A DNA stretch of 5,369 nt. Source: Cycloclasticus sp. (GTDB taxonomy: Bacteria; Pseudomonadota; Gammaproteobacteria; Methylococcales; Cycloclasticaceae). How positions within the stretch are numbered: position 1 is the first letter of the stretch; every line of letters begins with the position of its first letter. Below, one piece after another: positions 1-5,369 of this stretch. Below the pieces are notes generated by a model, which was not told the origin of the DNA, searched no databases, and saw only the letters and a program-made list of their open reading frames with translations. The stretch covers positions 3,860-9,228 of the forward strand of contig JAESRY010000091.1 of assembly GCA_016764415.1 (NCBI GenBank), in the 5' to 3' direction. The translations under genes and the position numbers were made by a program.

Positions 1-372
1 GATGATTTGCCGAAAAGCAAACGTGGCAACCCTAAAGTACCCAAGGATAATTACCGCATTGAAGTGGGAAGAAACCACAACGTTACGCCGGGCGACATTG
101 TTGGGGCTATTGCCAATGAAGCAGATGTTGAACCAAGGAACATCGGCCATATTGAGGTGAGAGACGATCACAGTTATATAGAATTACCTGTCGGCATGCC
201 TAAAGTGGTTTTCAACAGTTTAAAGAAAATTCGCGTACGCAACCAACCGCTTAATATTGAAATATCAGATCACGTACCTAAGCCTGCGGCTACATCTGCT
301 AAACCTGAAAAAGGGAAGAAAAAGACTTATACCAAAAAACCAAAAAAGAAGAAAAACAGACCTGCTAATTAA
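1..372 (+). CDS. deaD: DEAD-box ATP-dependent RNA helicase DeaD/CsdA, C-terminal fragment
   Basis: This is the 3' end of a gene that begins upstream of the window; 123 codons and a TAA stop are visible, and the TTG near the left edge is an ordinary internal Leu codon, not a start. Residues about 17-86 of the fragment form a DbpA-type RNA-binding domain, recognisable by YRIEVGRNHNVTPGDIVGAI, the IGHIEV strand and the LPVGMP turn followed by a LKKIRV strand. In DeaD/CsdA this domain follows the two helicase lobes and helps target structured RNA during ribosome assembly and cold adaptation. The remaining ~35 residues are a Lys-rich disordered tail, typical of helicases that hold RNA non-specifically. 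The helicase core motifs lie outside the window, so the choice of DeaD over another DbpA-domain helicase rests on the RNA-binding domain alone. slyX follows after 5 bases. Confidence 0.88.
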   Translation, partial: DDLPKSKRGNPKVPKDNYRIEVGRNHNVTPGDIVGAIANEADVEPRNIGHIEVRDDHSYIELPVGMPKVVFNSLKKIRVRNQPLNIEISDHVPKPAATSAKPEKGKKKTYTKKPKKKKNRPAN

Positions 373-377
373 GCCCC

Positions 378-584
378 ATGGACAACCGAATCACTGAACT
401 TGAAATCAAGGTTGCGTATCAGGAAGATACGATACAGCAGCTAGATCACGTCATATGCGATCAACAAGAGCAGCTTGATTACCTTAAACGGAAAATATCT
501 GAGCTTATAGATAATTCCAAATCAGAAGATGACGGCAACGAAAGCTTATTATCAGCCATAGACGAGGTACCGCCTCATTACTAA
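378..584 (+). CDS. slyX: SlyX family protein
   Basis: A 68-residue protein matching the small SlyX family in length and layout. The N-terminus MDNRITELEIKVAYQEDTI is the family signature, followed by a heptad-like coiled coil to about residue 45, an acidic/Ser-rich linker, and the conserved C-terminal PPHY (residues 65-68). It is probably a cytoplasmic oligomer; the molecular role of SlyX is unknown (it is named from an E. coli locus near slyD, with no enzyme activity assigned). The ATG is 5 bases after the helicase stop codon and no clear Shine-Dalgarno sequence precedes it, so translation is probably coupled to the upstream gene. Start choice is supported by the family N-terminus; no earlier in-frame start exists after the helicase stop. 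Confidence 0.9.
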   Translation: MDNRITELEIKVAYQEDTIQQLDHVICDQQEQLDYLKRKISELIDNSKSEDDGNESLLSAIDEVPPHY

Positions 585-621
585 TCACTTCAATTTATCA
601 GCGTAAACGTGAGTATTGACC

Positions 622-1542
622 ATGAGCATTAATTGGTACCCAGGGCATATGCATAAAGCCCAAAAGGAAATTAAGAAGCGATTACCCGACGTCGATATGT
701 TCATCGAAGTACTCGATGCGAGAATTCCTTACAGCAGCCAAAACCCAATGCTTGCTGATATTAGGCACAACAAACCCTGCATTAAAATTTTAAATAAAGC
801 CGACCTTGCTGACAGCAAAAAAACTGCGCAATGGCAGGCGTATTTAGAACAAAAAAACAATACAAAAACACTCGCCTTAAATTTACACGATACAGACAAG
901 AGTCAGCAAATATTTTCATTGTGTCAAAAGTTCATCCCCAATAAAGGCACTAAAATTAGCCCTATCACCTGCCTAATTACCGGCATTCCAAATGTGGGGA
1001 AATCAACACTCATTAATATTTTAGCCAGTAGGACTATCGCAAAAACGGGCAATGAACCCGCCGTAACGCAAACCCAGCAGCGTATTGATTTAGGTAATAA
1101 TATTATCTTATTCGACACCCCAGGTTTGTTATGGCCAAAGGTAGAAAATGAGGACAGTGGTTACCGCTTAGCCGTAACAGGCGCCATTAAAGATACCGCT
1201 TTTGATTACATTGATATAGCCTACTACGCGGCTGATTTCATGCTTATTAACTACCTAGACACGTTAGTAGAACGGTATGACTTAGAGGAAACACCGAGAG
1301 ATGCTACAGCCCTTCTCGAGGCTATTGGTAGAAAGCGGGGCGCGCTTGTAAGCGGTGGGCGAATTAATCTTAACCGGACCTCTGCCATTTTTATTCAAGA
1401 CATCCGCAGTGGAACACTCGGTGAAATTACCTTTGAAACTCCGTTAGTTATTGAAGCAGAAGTAGCATTAACTGAAAAAAGAATCGCGGATAAATTAGCC
1501 GCTAAAGTTAACCGCAAGAAAAACTGGAAAAACAAGCGCTAG
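622..1542 (+). CDS. ylqF: Ribosome biogenesis GTPase, YlqF/RbgA family (circularly permuted)
   Basis: A 306-residue protein with the GTPase motifs in permuted order G4-G1-G3: NKAD at 58-61, P-loop GIPNVGKST at 121-129, then DTPG at 165-168, with a likely G2 threonine in AVTQT (147-151). The N-terminus INWYPGHMHKA and the LDARIPYSSQNP stretch (31-42) are characteristic of YlqF/RbgA, which in Bacillus assists late assembly of the large ribosomal subunit. The C-terminal third is the helical RNA-binding part, ending in a Lys/Arg-rich tail. I chose ATG at 622 over the in-frame TTG at 616, because family members start with a few residues before WYPGHM and the TTG adds only Met-Thr. It is a soluble cytoplasmic protein. 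It lies 37 bases after slyX, probably in the same transcription unit, and converges on the next gene. Confidence 0.9.
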   Translation: MSINWYPGHMHKAQKEIKKRLPDVDMFIEVLDARIPYSSQNPMLADIRHNKPCIKILNKADLADSKKTAQWQAYLEQKNNTKTLALNLHDTDKSQQIFSLCQKFIPNKGTKISPITCLITGIPNVGKSTLINILASRTIAKTGNEPAVTQTQQRIDLGNNIILFDTPGLLWPKVENEDSGYRLAVTGAIKDTAFDYIDIAYYAADFMLINYLDTLVERYDLEETPRDATALLEAIGRKRGALVSGGRINLNRTSAIFIQDIRSGTLGEITFETPLVIEAEVALTEKRIADKLAAKVNRKKNWKNKR

Positions 1543-1553
1543 CCGTTAAGCGC
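1528..1553 (-). terminator. Possible intrinsic terminator between convergent genes
   Basis: On the - strand, GCGCT (1553-1549) and AGCGC (1540-1536) form a 5-bp GC-rich stem with an 8-base loop, followed directly by TTGTTTTT (1535-1528). It starts 5 bases after the stop codon of the - strand gene, the right place to end that transcript, and overlaps the last codons of the GTPase gene. On the + strand the same hairpin is followed less directly by a T-rich run at 1560-1569, so it might act weakly both ways. The stem is short, so this is a moderate call. Confidence 0.4.
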
Positions 1554-1557
1554 GCGT

Positions 1558-2394
1558 CTATTTCTTTTTCCAGAAAAACAAACCGCTACCTTTTCCTTTA
1601 CCCGATTTTGGGTTTGTAAAATCTTTTACATGCCTATCAACAAGATCCTTAATACTCAAAAATTCGCCCACTGAGCCTACTCTTGCCAACTGTTTACGGA
1701 GCTTATCAGAAATGTCTACTTTCCTCGTACGCCCACTGGTCATCTCCATTGATTCAATAAACGCTTTAGGGTGTTGCTTAACTTGGTCATCAAATTCAAA
1801 CGTGTAAGTTTCTAAAACCTCTGCAACTAGAACTTTTTCAAAGTCACCCGTTGTTCTTGGTGAACTCGCGCCAGTTGCAGGTGCCAAACGAGCATTTTTA
1901 ATTTGCGCCGAATACCGTTCCATATCTTCTCTAGAAATCAAAGGCGGTAACAATCGCATCAGTTGAAGCAACTTTTCCTTACCCTTAACACTGGACTCTC
2001 TAGGTTTATCATTAACCACTCCACTACTTCTACTAACGCTACTGGGAACAACTTTTGCTTTTAAATCCTTAGTATTTGCATTACGAGCAGCTTTCTTTTC
2101 ATCAAGGGTGTCTTCAGCAACAATGCTTTTAACCTTATCTGTAGCACCCGCAGACGAATCTACAATAACGTAACCAGAATGTTCTACAACTTTAGATATG
2201 ACTTTATTTGTCACAGAAACAACTTCAGCCAAACCGAGCTTTTCATAACCCGGTTTTTCAATGATACTCATCAACTTTGCCTTGGCTTCCATGTAACTTT
2301 TTTGATCGAAATCAAGCGTCTTAACCGCCGCATCAAGGATGTTGGTTATAACCGCCTTTTTTTCTTCATGGAATTGAATATTGCTGGAACTCAT
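1558..2394 (-). CDS. Hypothetical soluble protein, 278 aa, family not recognised
   Basis: I do not recognise this protein. It has no signal peptide or membrane segment and contains no cysteine, so it is probably cytoplasmic. Residues 1-75 look mostly helical (charged, Leu/Ile/Val spaced). Residues about 76-135 are a Ser/Lys/Ala-rich linker that looks disordered. Residues about 138-255 look like a second folded, largely helical domain (LLQLMRLLPPLISREDMERY; later DISDKLRKQLARVGSVGEFL). The end is a Gly/Lys tail finishing in LFFWKKK. No catalytic motif is apparent. The ATG is supported by an ACGAGA element 6 bases upstream. It is transcribed in the same direction as the monooxygenase operon, but 145 bases downstream of it with a possible promoter of its own, so a functional link is not shown. 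That this is a real gene is supported by a long open frame, plausible amino-acid composition and a ribosome binding site. Confidence 0.75.
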   Translation of the reverse strand: MSSSNIQFHEEKKAVITNILDAAVKTLDFDQKSYMEAKAKLMSIIEKPGYEKLGLAEVVSVTNKVISKVVEHSGYVIVDSSAGATDKVKSIVAEDTLDEKKAARNANTKDLKAKVVPSSVSRSSGVVNDKPRESSVKGKEKLLQLMRLLPPLISREDMERYSAQIKNARLAPATGASSPRTTGDFEKVLVAEVLETYTFEFDDQVKQHPKAFIESMEMTSGRTRKVDISDKLRKQLARVGSVGEFLSIKDLVDRHVKDFTNPKSGKGKGSGLFFWKKK

Positions 2395-2422
2395 AACATC
2401 TCGTTTTATTATTCTTTAAAAG

Positions 2423-2450
2423 AGTATGGTTGAAAAATACAATGTTGCAA
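2423..2450 (-). promoter_or_regulatory. Possible sigma70-type promoter for the 278-aa hypothetical gene
   Basis: On the - strand, TTGCAA (2450-2445) and CATACT (2428-2423) are separated by 16 bases, each matching 4 of 6 consensus positions. Transcription would begin near 2416, leaving a leader of about 20 bases before the ATG at 2394. The match is modest and AT-rich DNA yields such pairs by chance; position is the main support. Confidence 0.3.
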
Positions 2451-2539
2451 TCTATAGTTTTTCATTTCTCCTAAATAACAAAAGCACTTACGCATTCCCT
2501 TTCACAAAATCTAGAGATTAACCGCTTAAATAAATAAGT

Positions 2540-3133
2540 CTAAGACCTATATTTCAAAGCCATTAAATATATAAAAATCCCTAGTGCTAACAAATAAAAT
2601 AGCCATGTACTTCTCGCTAAAAAAGACTGGTCTTTCTCTTTTGCTCCATCTGTTACAGTAAACTCAAAGAACCCCGCAATCTGATGAACGTTTTCAGCCA
2701 CTTCATGTTGATGGGCTAGCTCTTGAATATTCACATATAGCCTGTAACTCCCTTGTTCAATTTTTTTCATTGGAAGTTGCATTGTTCCAGCTGGGTATAT
2801 CCTCTCATCAACCAGCATATAGTCAGCGTACAACTGATCATCTTTTTGCTTTTTTAGAATCAAATCAACTGGCAACTTACGTAAAGCCTCATCCACAAAA
2901 TCCAGTACGATAATAGTCTCAGATAGTGAGTTGACTACCCGGCAAAGCTCTTTCGTTCTAGAAAAGCTAGGTTGATAAGCCGTAAAGTGAATGCTGTATC
3001 CTTGAGACCGAAAAACACATCGGTCATTTTCAATAGTGGCCCCACCATGAGCCAATACATTAGTCGTAAATAAAAATACCGCGAAGATACACAAAGTATC
3101 TACGCAGTATTTTTGTACAGCTTTAGACAACAT
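2540..3133 (-). CDS. Secreted, membrane-anchored accessory protein of the copper monooxygenase operon (PmoD-like)
   Basis: A 197-residue protein with a signal peptide (residues 1-28, cleavage expected after NVLA), a periplasmic domain of about 145 residues and one C-terminal membrane helix (about 176-193) with a short basic cytoplasmic end. The mature chain would begin His-Gly-Gly, with cysteines at C39 and C64 and an HFTAYQP stretch between them. Further histidines cluster at 141, 143 and 150. From memory, this resembles a family of periplasmic proteins with an HGG start and paired cysteines found near pmo/amo genes; PmoD, a CuA-like copper protein of methane and ammonia oxidisers, has a similar layout (signal, two Cys, C-terminal helix). 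A copper delivery or electron-transfer role is inferred, not shown. Its ATG follows the B-subunit stop by 2 bases without a clear Shine-Dalgarno, implying translational coupling. It appears to be the last gene of the operon; no convincing terminator follows. Confidence 0.72.
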   Translation of the reverse strand: MLSKAVQKYCVDTLCIFAVFLFTTNVLAHGGATIENDRCVFRSQGYSIHFTAYQPSFSRTKELCRVVNSLSETIIVLDFVDEALRKLPVDLILKKQKDDQLYADYMLVDERIYPAGTMQLPMKKIEQGSYRLYVNIQELAHQHEVAENVHQIAGFFEFTVTDGAKEKDQSFLARSTWLFYLLALGIFIYLMALKYRS

Positions 3134-3135
3134 GG

Positions 3136-4386
3136 CTAATCTACAAATGTAGGCAATATCTGTCCGTAAATTTCGCTAATGAACCTTTTACCATTTGAAT
3201 CATAAAAGAATAATAGAGCGCCATAGCTACTATCTGGATCATTCAGCAAACTACTTAATCGCTCAACTTCCCATGCCGCATCTGTGGCATCAATATGCAA
3301 ACGCCTTGTTTCACCCGGCATGATGGGACGAAGGTCGTCCACCACTAGGGTAGAGTCTGCTACAAGCTCATCAGGGTAGTCTTCATCCAATGCGGCCACC
3401 GCTGCTGGAACATGGTGGTTAATGAAGCGTAAATTAGCAGACGTAAACTCACCTAGCTGAATAGGTAAATTGTGATTATTAGTTATTTCTGCATCGATAA
3501 TGACAGAACGGCCAGGCAAATAATATTCAGCCTTTTTGTTTTTCACATATACCTTGCCTTCATCGGGGTTTAGCACTGCATCCACTTCGGCTTTACCCCC
3601 TTGCAAAGGAATTGTGTACCGATACTCTTCCTTTGTGACACCGTTTGCGTAGATTAATAGTCCGATAATACCAATGATCATGGTTGCTGCCAGTTTTTTA
3701 TCCGTCAACGTAATTAATGTTGACCACTGCCCATCTTTAACCAATAAATAGCGTTGTATTAATAACGGGCGTCGTATCCACCAAAGCAACCATAGTACTG
3801 CAATAGCAGCCCATATCGCATGCCACTTATACACGTTAGCCGTTGCATAGGTGCCTAAGTTTTCTATTGTTTGGCCCGTTCTAGTCTCTACACCGTAGAC
3901 AAAGTCGTCCGCGTTGCCTTCAATATTAACCCAAATTCCAGGGCCAACTAAGCCACCAGCTGACTCAACATTAAACATAGGGTGAACGTGGTGTCGTCCA
4001 GGTAAGCGAGCTTTTAAGATCACTTCAAAGTCATAAGATTTGCCCGTTTCAACTCCTGTGGATTGAATCATTGGCACTTCATTTAGGTAACTAAATTTTC
4101 TTATAAAAACCGGCCCCGGTGTTCCAACTGACAAAAAAACCGTATCTGGCTTACTAATAACCTGCGGCCAACGAGAGAAAAAATGCACACGACCTTTCAT
4201 GGTCATTTCTTCGTTAACTTTAAGTGTTCCTTCATTTTTAACAGACCACTCTACGTCATACCAATGGAGCGTCTTCATCCTTAAAAAAGGTTCTTGATTA
4301 CGTTCACCATGCGCATAGAGTACAGTTGATATCGTTAGTAAAACGAAACTTAGCACCAGTTTTTTAATCACATTTGCATTCAACAT
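3136..4386 (-). CDS. pmoB: Copper membrane monooxygenase subunit B (PmoB/AmoB family)
   Basis: A 416-residue B subunit, the periplasmic copper-bearing part of the particulate methane/ammonia/hydrocarbon monooxygenase. The signal peptide is residues 1-25 (cleavage after LYA), giving a mature N-terminal His26. Two cupredoxin-like periplasmic domains (about 26-185 and 252-416) flank two membrane helices (about 187-204 and 232-249). Family motifs include TLHWYDVEW (39-47), FLSVGTPGPVFIRK (84-97) and HHVHPMFNV (132-140). By alignment to Methylococcus PmoB, H26, H133 and H135 match the CuB ligands (H33, H137, H139), and H41 and H68 match the bis-His site (H48, H72), so no ligand is lost. I chose ATG at 4386: it gives a proper signal peptide and has GGGGAG 10 bases upstream; a longer GTG start at 4449 would overlap the A gene and put a hydrophilic stretch before the signal. 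The gap to the A gene is 4 bases. The substrate cannot be told from this subunit. Confidence 0.93.
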   Translation of the reverse strand: MLNANVIKKLVLSFVLLTISTVLYAHGERNQEPFLRMKTLHWYDVEWSVKNEGTLKVNEEMTMKGRVHFFSRWPQVISKPDTVFLSVGTPGPVFIRKFSYLNEVPMIQSTGVETGKSYDFEVILKARLPGRHHVHPMFNVESAGGLVGPGIWVNIEGNADDFVYGVETRTGQTIENLGTYATANVYKWHAIWAAIAVLWLLWWIRRPLLIQRYLLVKDGQWSTLITLTDKKLAATMIIGIIGLLIYANGVTKEEYRYTIPLQGGKAEVDAVLNPDEGKVYVKNKKAEYYLPGRSVIIDAEITNNHNLPIQLGEFTSANLRFINHHVPAAVAALDEDYPDELVADSTLVVDDLRPIMPGETRRLHIDATDAAWEVERLSSLLNDPDSSYGALLFFYDSNGKRFISEIYGQILPTFVD

Positions 4387-4390
4387 GTCG

Positions 4391-5197
4391 TTATTTCTCC
4401 CCATCCACGTCATCCATGCCGACATATTTTTTGAGCACATTGGGCACACTGCCCAAGTTGGTTAACCACGCACCAATCTTCCACCAAACGAAAAATAAAA
4501 TCATGCAGACAAAGCCAGAGAAGAACGTGGATACCAACGTCGACTCGCCACCAAAGGTTCTCAGCGTGCCTCGTTCAATCATTCTTAAGTATTCTGGTGT
4601 AGCCGTACGGGTAAATGAATAGCCAATTAAATCAGCAACACTAACCACTTGGTCCATGTGAATAACGGGCACATGATAAGGTGCAAGAATCGGCCAGTTA
4701 GCAGGTGCAAAAGCAAACGCCACTGCACTACCACCAAATATTGCAGTTACAAATAAGTTTCTAGACAGTAAGTAAACCATATCCATCAACATCAACCCTG
4801 GAATGACGATAGATGGCCAGACCAAACTCATCGGAAAATATGTCCAAAGATGGAAACTAAAATAGCGGCTAGCCCATTCGCCCACCATCAAACATAAGGC
4901 ACACAAGGTACCCGAAATGGGTAAGCCAAATTTCTCCATAAAGGGATAAGACAACGCTGCAGGAATAACAACCAGCAACATCGGGGTTAATGTTACCCAA
5001 TTCATCCTATCTTTCCAATCCACCCAAAAATCCCAATCACCAACCGTTAACATGATGTGGATATGAAACGCCGCTGTAATGGCAAAAAATAAAATCCCAA
5101 CGACAATAAAGTCAAGTCCTCTGGAAATTCTAGCCGCATCAGAATTAGGTGTTGATATTGCTTTAAGCAACATTGTTTCTGTCGTATTCAAACTCAT
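4391..5197 (-). CDS. pmoA: Copper membrane monooxygenase subunit A (PmoA/AmoA family)
   Basis: A 268-residue integral membrane subunit. The family hallmark HIHIMLTVGDWDFWVDWKD (residues 45-63) is present, followed by WVTLTP (67-72), GEWASRYFSFHLWTYFP (106-122), NWPILAPYHVPV (167-178), TRTATPEYLRMIERGTLRTF (196-215) and TFFSGF (224-229). Hydrophobic helices are visible at roughly 29-48, 66-84, 94-110, 124-143, 147-166 and 223-246. The enzyme inserts oxygen into methane, ammonia or short hydrocarbons together with subunits B and C; divergence from methanotroph PmoA (for example FSGF instead of FSAF) makes a hydrocarbon enzyme as likely as a true methane one, but this is inference. The protein is about 20 residues longer than Methylococcus PmoA, with a hydrophilic acidic tail ending DDVDGEK whose last codons also carry the ribosome binding site of the B gene. 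The ATG is preceded by AGAGG at about 10 bases. It lies 71 bases after the C gene, behind a terminator hairpin. Confidence 0.95.
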   Translation of the reverse strand: MSLNTTETMLLKAISTPNSDAARISRGLDFIVVGILFFAITAAFHIHIMLTVGDWDFWVDWKDRMNWVTLTPMLLVVIPAALSYPFMEKFGLPISGTLCALCLMVGEWASRYFSFHLWTYFPMSLVWPSIVIPGLMLMDMVYLLSRNLFVTAIFGGSAVAFAFAPANWPILAPYHVPVIHMDQVVSVADLIGYSFTRTATPEYLRMIERGTLRTFGGESTLVSTFFSGFVCMILFFVWWKIGAWLTNLGSVPNVLKKYVGMDDVDGEK

Positions 5198-5218
5198 AAC
5201 TAATAAACCTCTATGTAT

Positions 5219-5251
5219 AAAAAAAGCCTCAACTCAAAATAAGTTAAGGCT
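5219..5251 (-). terminator. Intrinsic terminator/attenuator between the C and A subunit genes
   Basis: On the - strand, AGCCTTAACT (5251-5242) pairs with AGTTGAGGCT (5234-5225) to give a 10-bp stem with one T-G wobble and a 7-base loop, followed immediately by six T (5224-5219). This is a textbook Rho-independent terminator shape. It begins 17 bases after the C gene stop codon and ends about 21 bases before the A gene start, inside what is otherwise a single operon. It most likely acts as a partial terminator, or as a 3' stability hairpin for the C message, lowering A-B-D expression relative to C. The opposite strand has no T-run after the hairpin, so the element is directional. Confidence 0.82.
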
Positions 5252-5268
5252 ATATTTACTGGACAATA

Positions 5269-5369
5269 TTAAGACAATAACTCGCCTTTTTCATTCACCA
5301 CTTTTGGCATTAACTCAATGATGTATTTAATGACCTGAACCAACACACCACCTAAAGCGATGATTGACC
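5269..5369 (-). CDS. pmoC: Probable copper membrane monooxygenase subunit C (PmoC/AmoC family), C-terminal fragment
   Basis: An open frame enters from the right edge and ends at a TAA (5271-5269); 32 full codons are visible. The translation contains a hydrophobic stretch ALGGVLVQVIKYIIEL, which looks like the end of a final membrane helix, followed by a short polar tail ending EKGELLS. The position immediately upstream of A and B, on the same strand, is the normal place for the C subunit in the C-A-B order of this family, and a GGV-x-x-Q helix end is consistent with PmoC as I recall it. The fragment is too short to identify by sequence alone. The Asp/His/His ligands proposed for the active site in PmoC lie further upstream, outside the window. 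Confidence 0.75.
   Translation of the reverse strand, partial: SIIALGGVLVQVIKYIIELMPKVVNEKGELLS

Noticed and set aside
616..621. TTG start six bases upstream of the ylqF ATG
   Set aside because: It adds only Met-Thr before the family N-terminus, and ATG at 622 is the stronger start codon.
2179..2433. Other open frames on the opposite strand within the annotated genes (also 924-1118, 4374-4622, 5079-5321)
   Set aside because: They lie antisense to well-supported genes, have no family resemblance or ribosome binding site, and look like frame shadows.
2409..2465. 18-codon - strand ORF after an AGGAG in the gap upstream of the hypothetical gene
   Set aside because: The AGGAG is only 2 bases from the ATG, too close for good initiation, the peptide has no recognisable feature, and the possible promoter of the next gene lies within it. 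Probably chance.
2466..2539. Search for a terminator after the last operon gene
   Set aside because: Only a tiny AATC/GATT hairpin near TCTAGA and a weak GCG/TGC pairing were found, neither with a convincing stem plus T-run. The operon end is left open.
3141..3152. Small inverted repeat CTACAAATGTAG just before the fourth operon gene
   Set aside because: A 4-5 bp AT-rich stem within the last codons of the B subunit, too short to call a regulatory structure.
4387..4449. In-frame extension of the B subunit to a GTG at 4449
   Set aside because: It would overlap the end of the A gene by about 60 bases, add a Met/Cys-rich hydrophilic stretch before a good signal peptide, and ignore the GGGGAG site correctly placed for the ATG at 4386.
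1..5369. CRISPR arrays, tRNA genes, insertion sequences, att sites
   Set aside because: No repeated spacer pattern, cloverleaf, transposase or flanking direct repeat was seen on either strand.

Overview
The window looks like chromosome from a gammaproteobacterium, probably marine or hydrocarbon-associated and moderately AT-rich. The taxonomic hint comes from SlyX and a DeaD/CsdA-type RNA helicase tail, both typical of that class. The species cannot be named from this sequence alone.

Left part (1-1542, + strand): three housekeeping genes lie head to tail. They are the 3' end of a DEAD-box RNA helicase (deaD/csdA), slyX, and a circularly permuted ribosome-assembly GTPase of the YlqF/RbgA family. 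Middle (1558-2394, - strand): a 278-residue soluble protein I do not recognise converges on the GTPase gene, with a possible shared terminator between them. A gap of 145 bases follows and holds a possible promoter for that unknown gene.

Right part (2540-5369, - strand): an operon for a copper membrane monooxygenase (CuMMO; the particulate methane / ammonia / short-chain hydrocarbon monooxygenase family), read right to left in the order C-A-B-D. Only the last 32 residues of the presumed C subunit are inside the window. The A subunit (268 aa), B subunit (416 aa with the start chosen here) and a fourth secreted, membrane-anchored protein (197 aa) are complete. The B subunit keeps all five histidines expected from known PmoB copper sites. 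The fourth protein begins its mature part with His-Gly-Gly and carries two cysteines 25 residues apart, which suggests a copper-handling accessory role similar to PmoD.

A strong intrinsic terminator (10-bp stem plus six T) sits between the C and A genes, so C transcripts are probably made in excess of A-B-D transcripts. A, B and D are tightly packed (gaps of 4 and 2 bases) and probably translationally coupled. The substrate (methane, C2-C4 alkane or alkene, or ammonia) cannot be decided from the window: no dehydrogenase or other downstream pathway gene is present, and the C subunit that carries the proposed active-site ligands is cut off. The A gene mismatches both standard pmoA/amoA survey primers, so this lineage is likely under-detected in amplicon studies.
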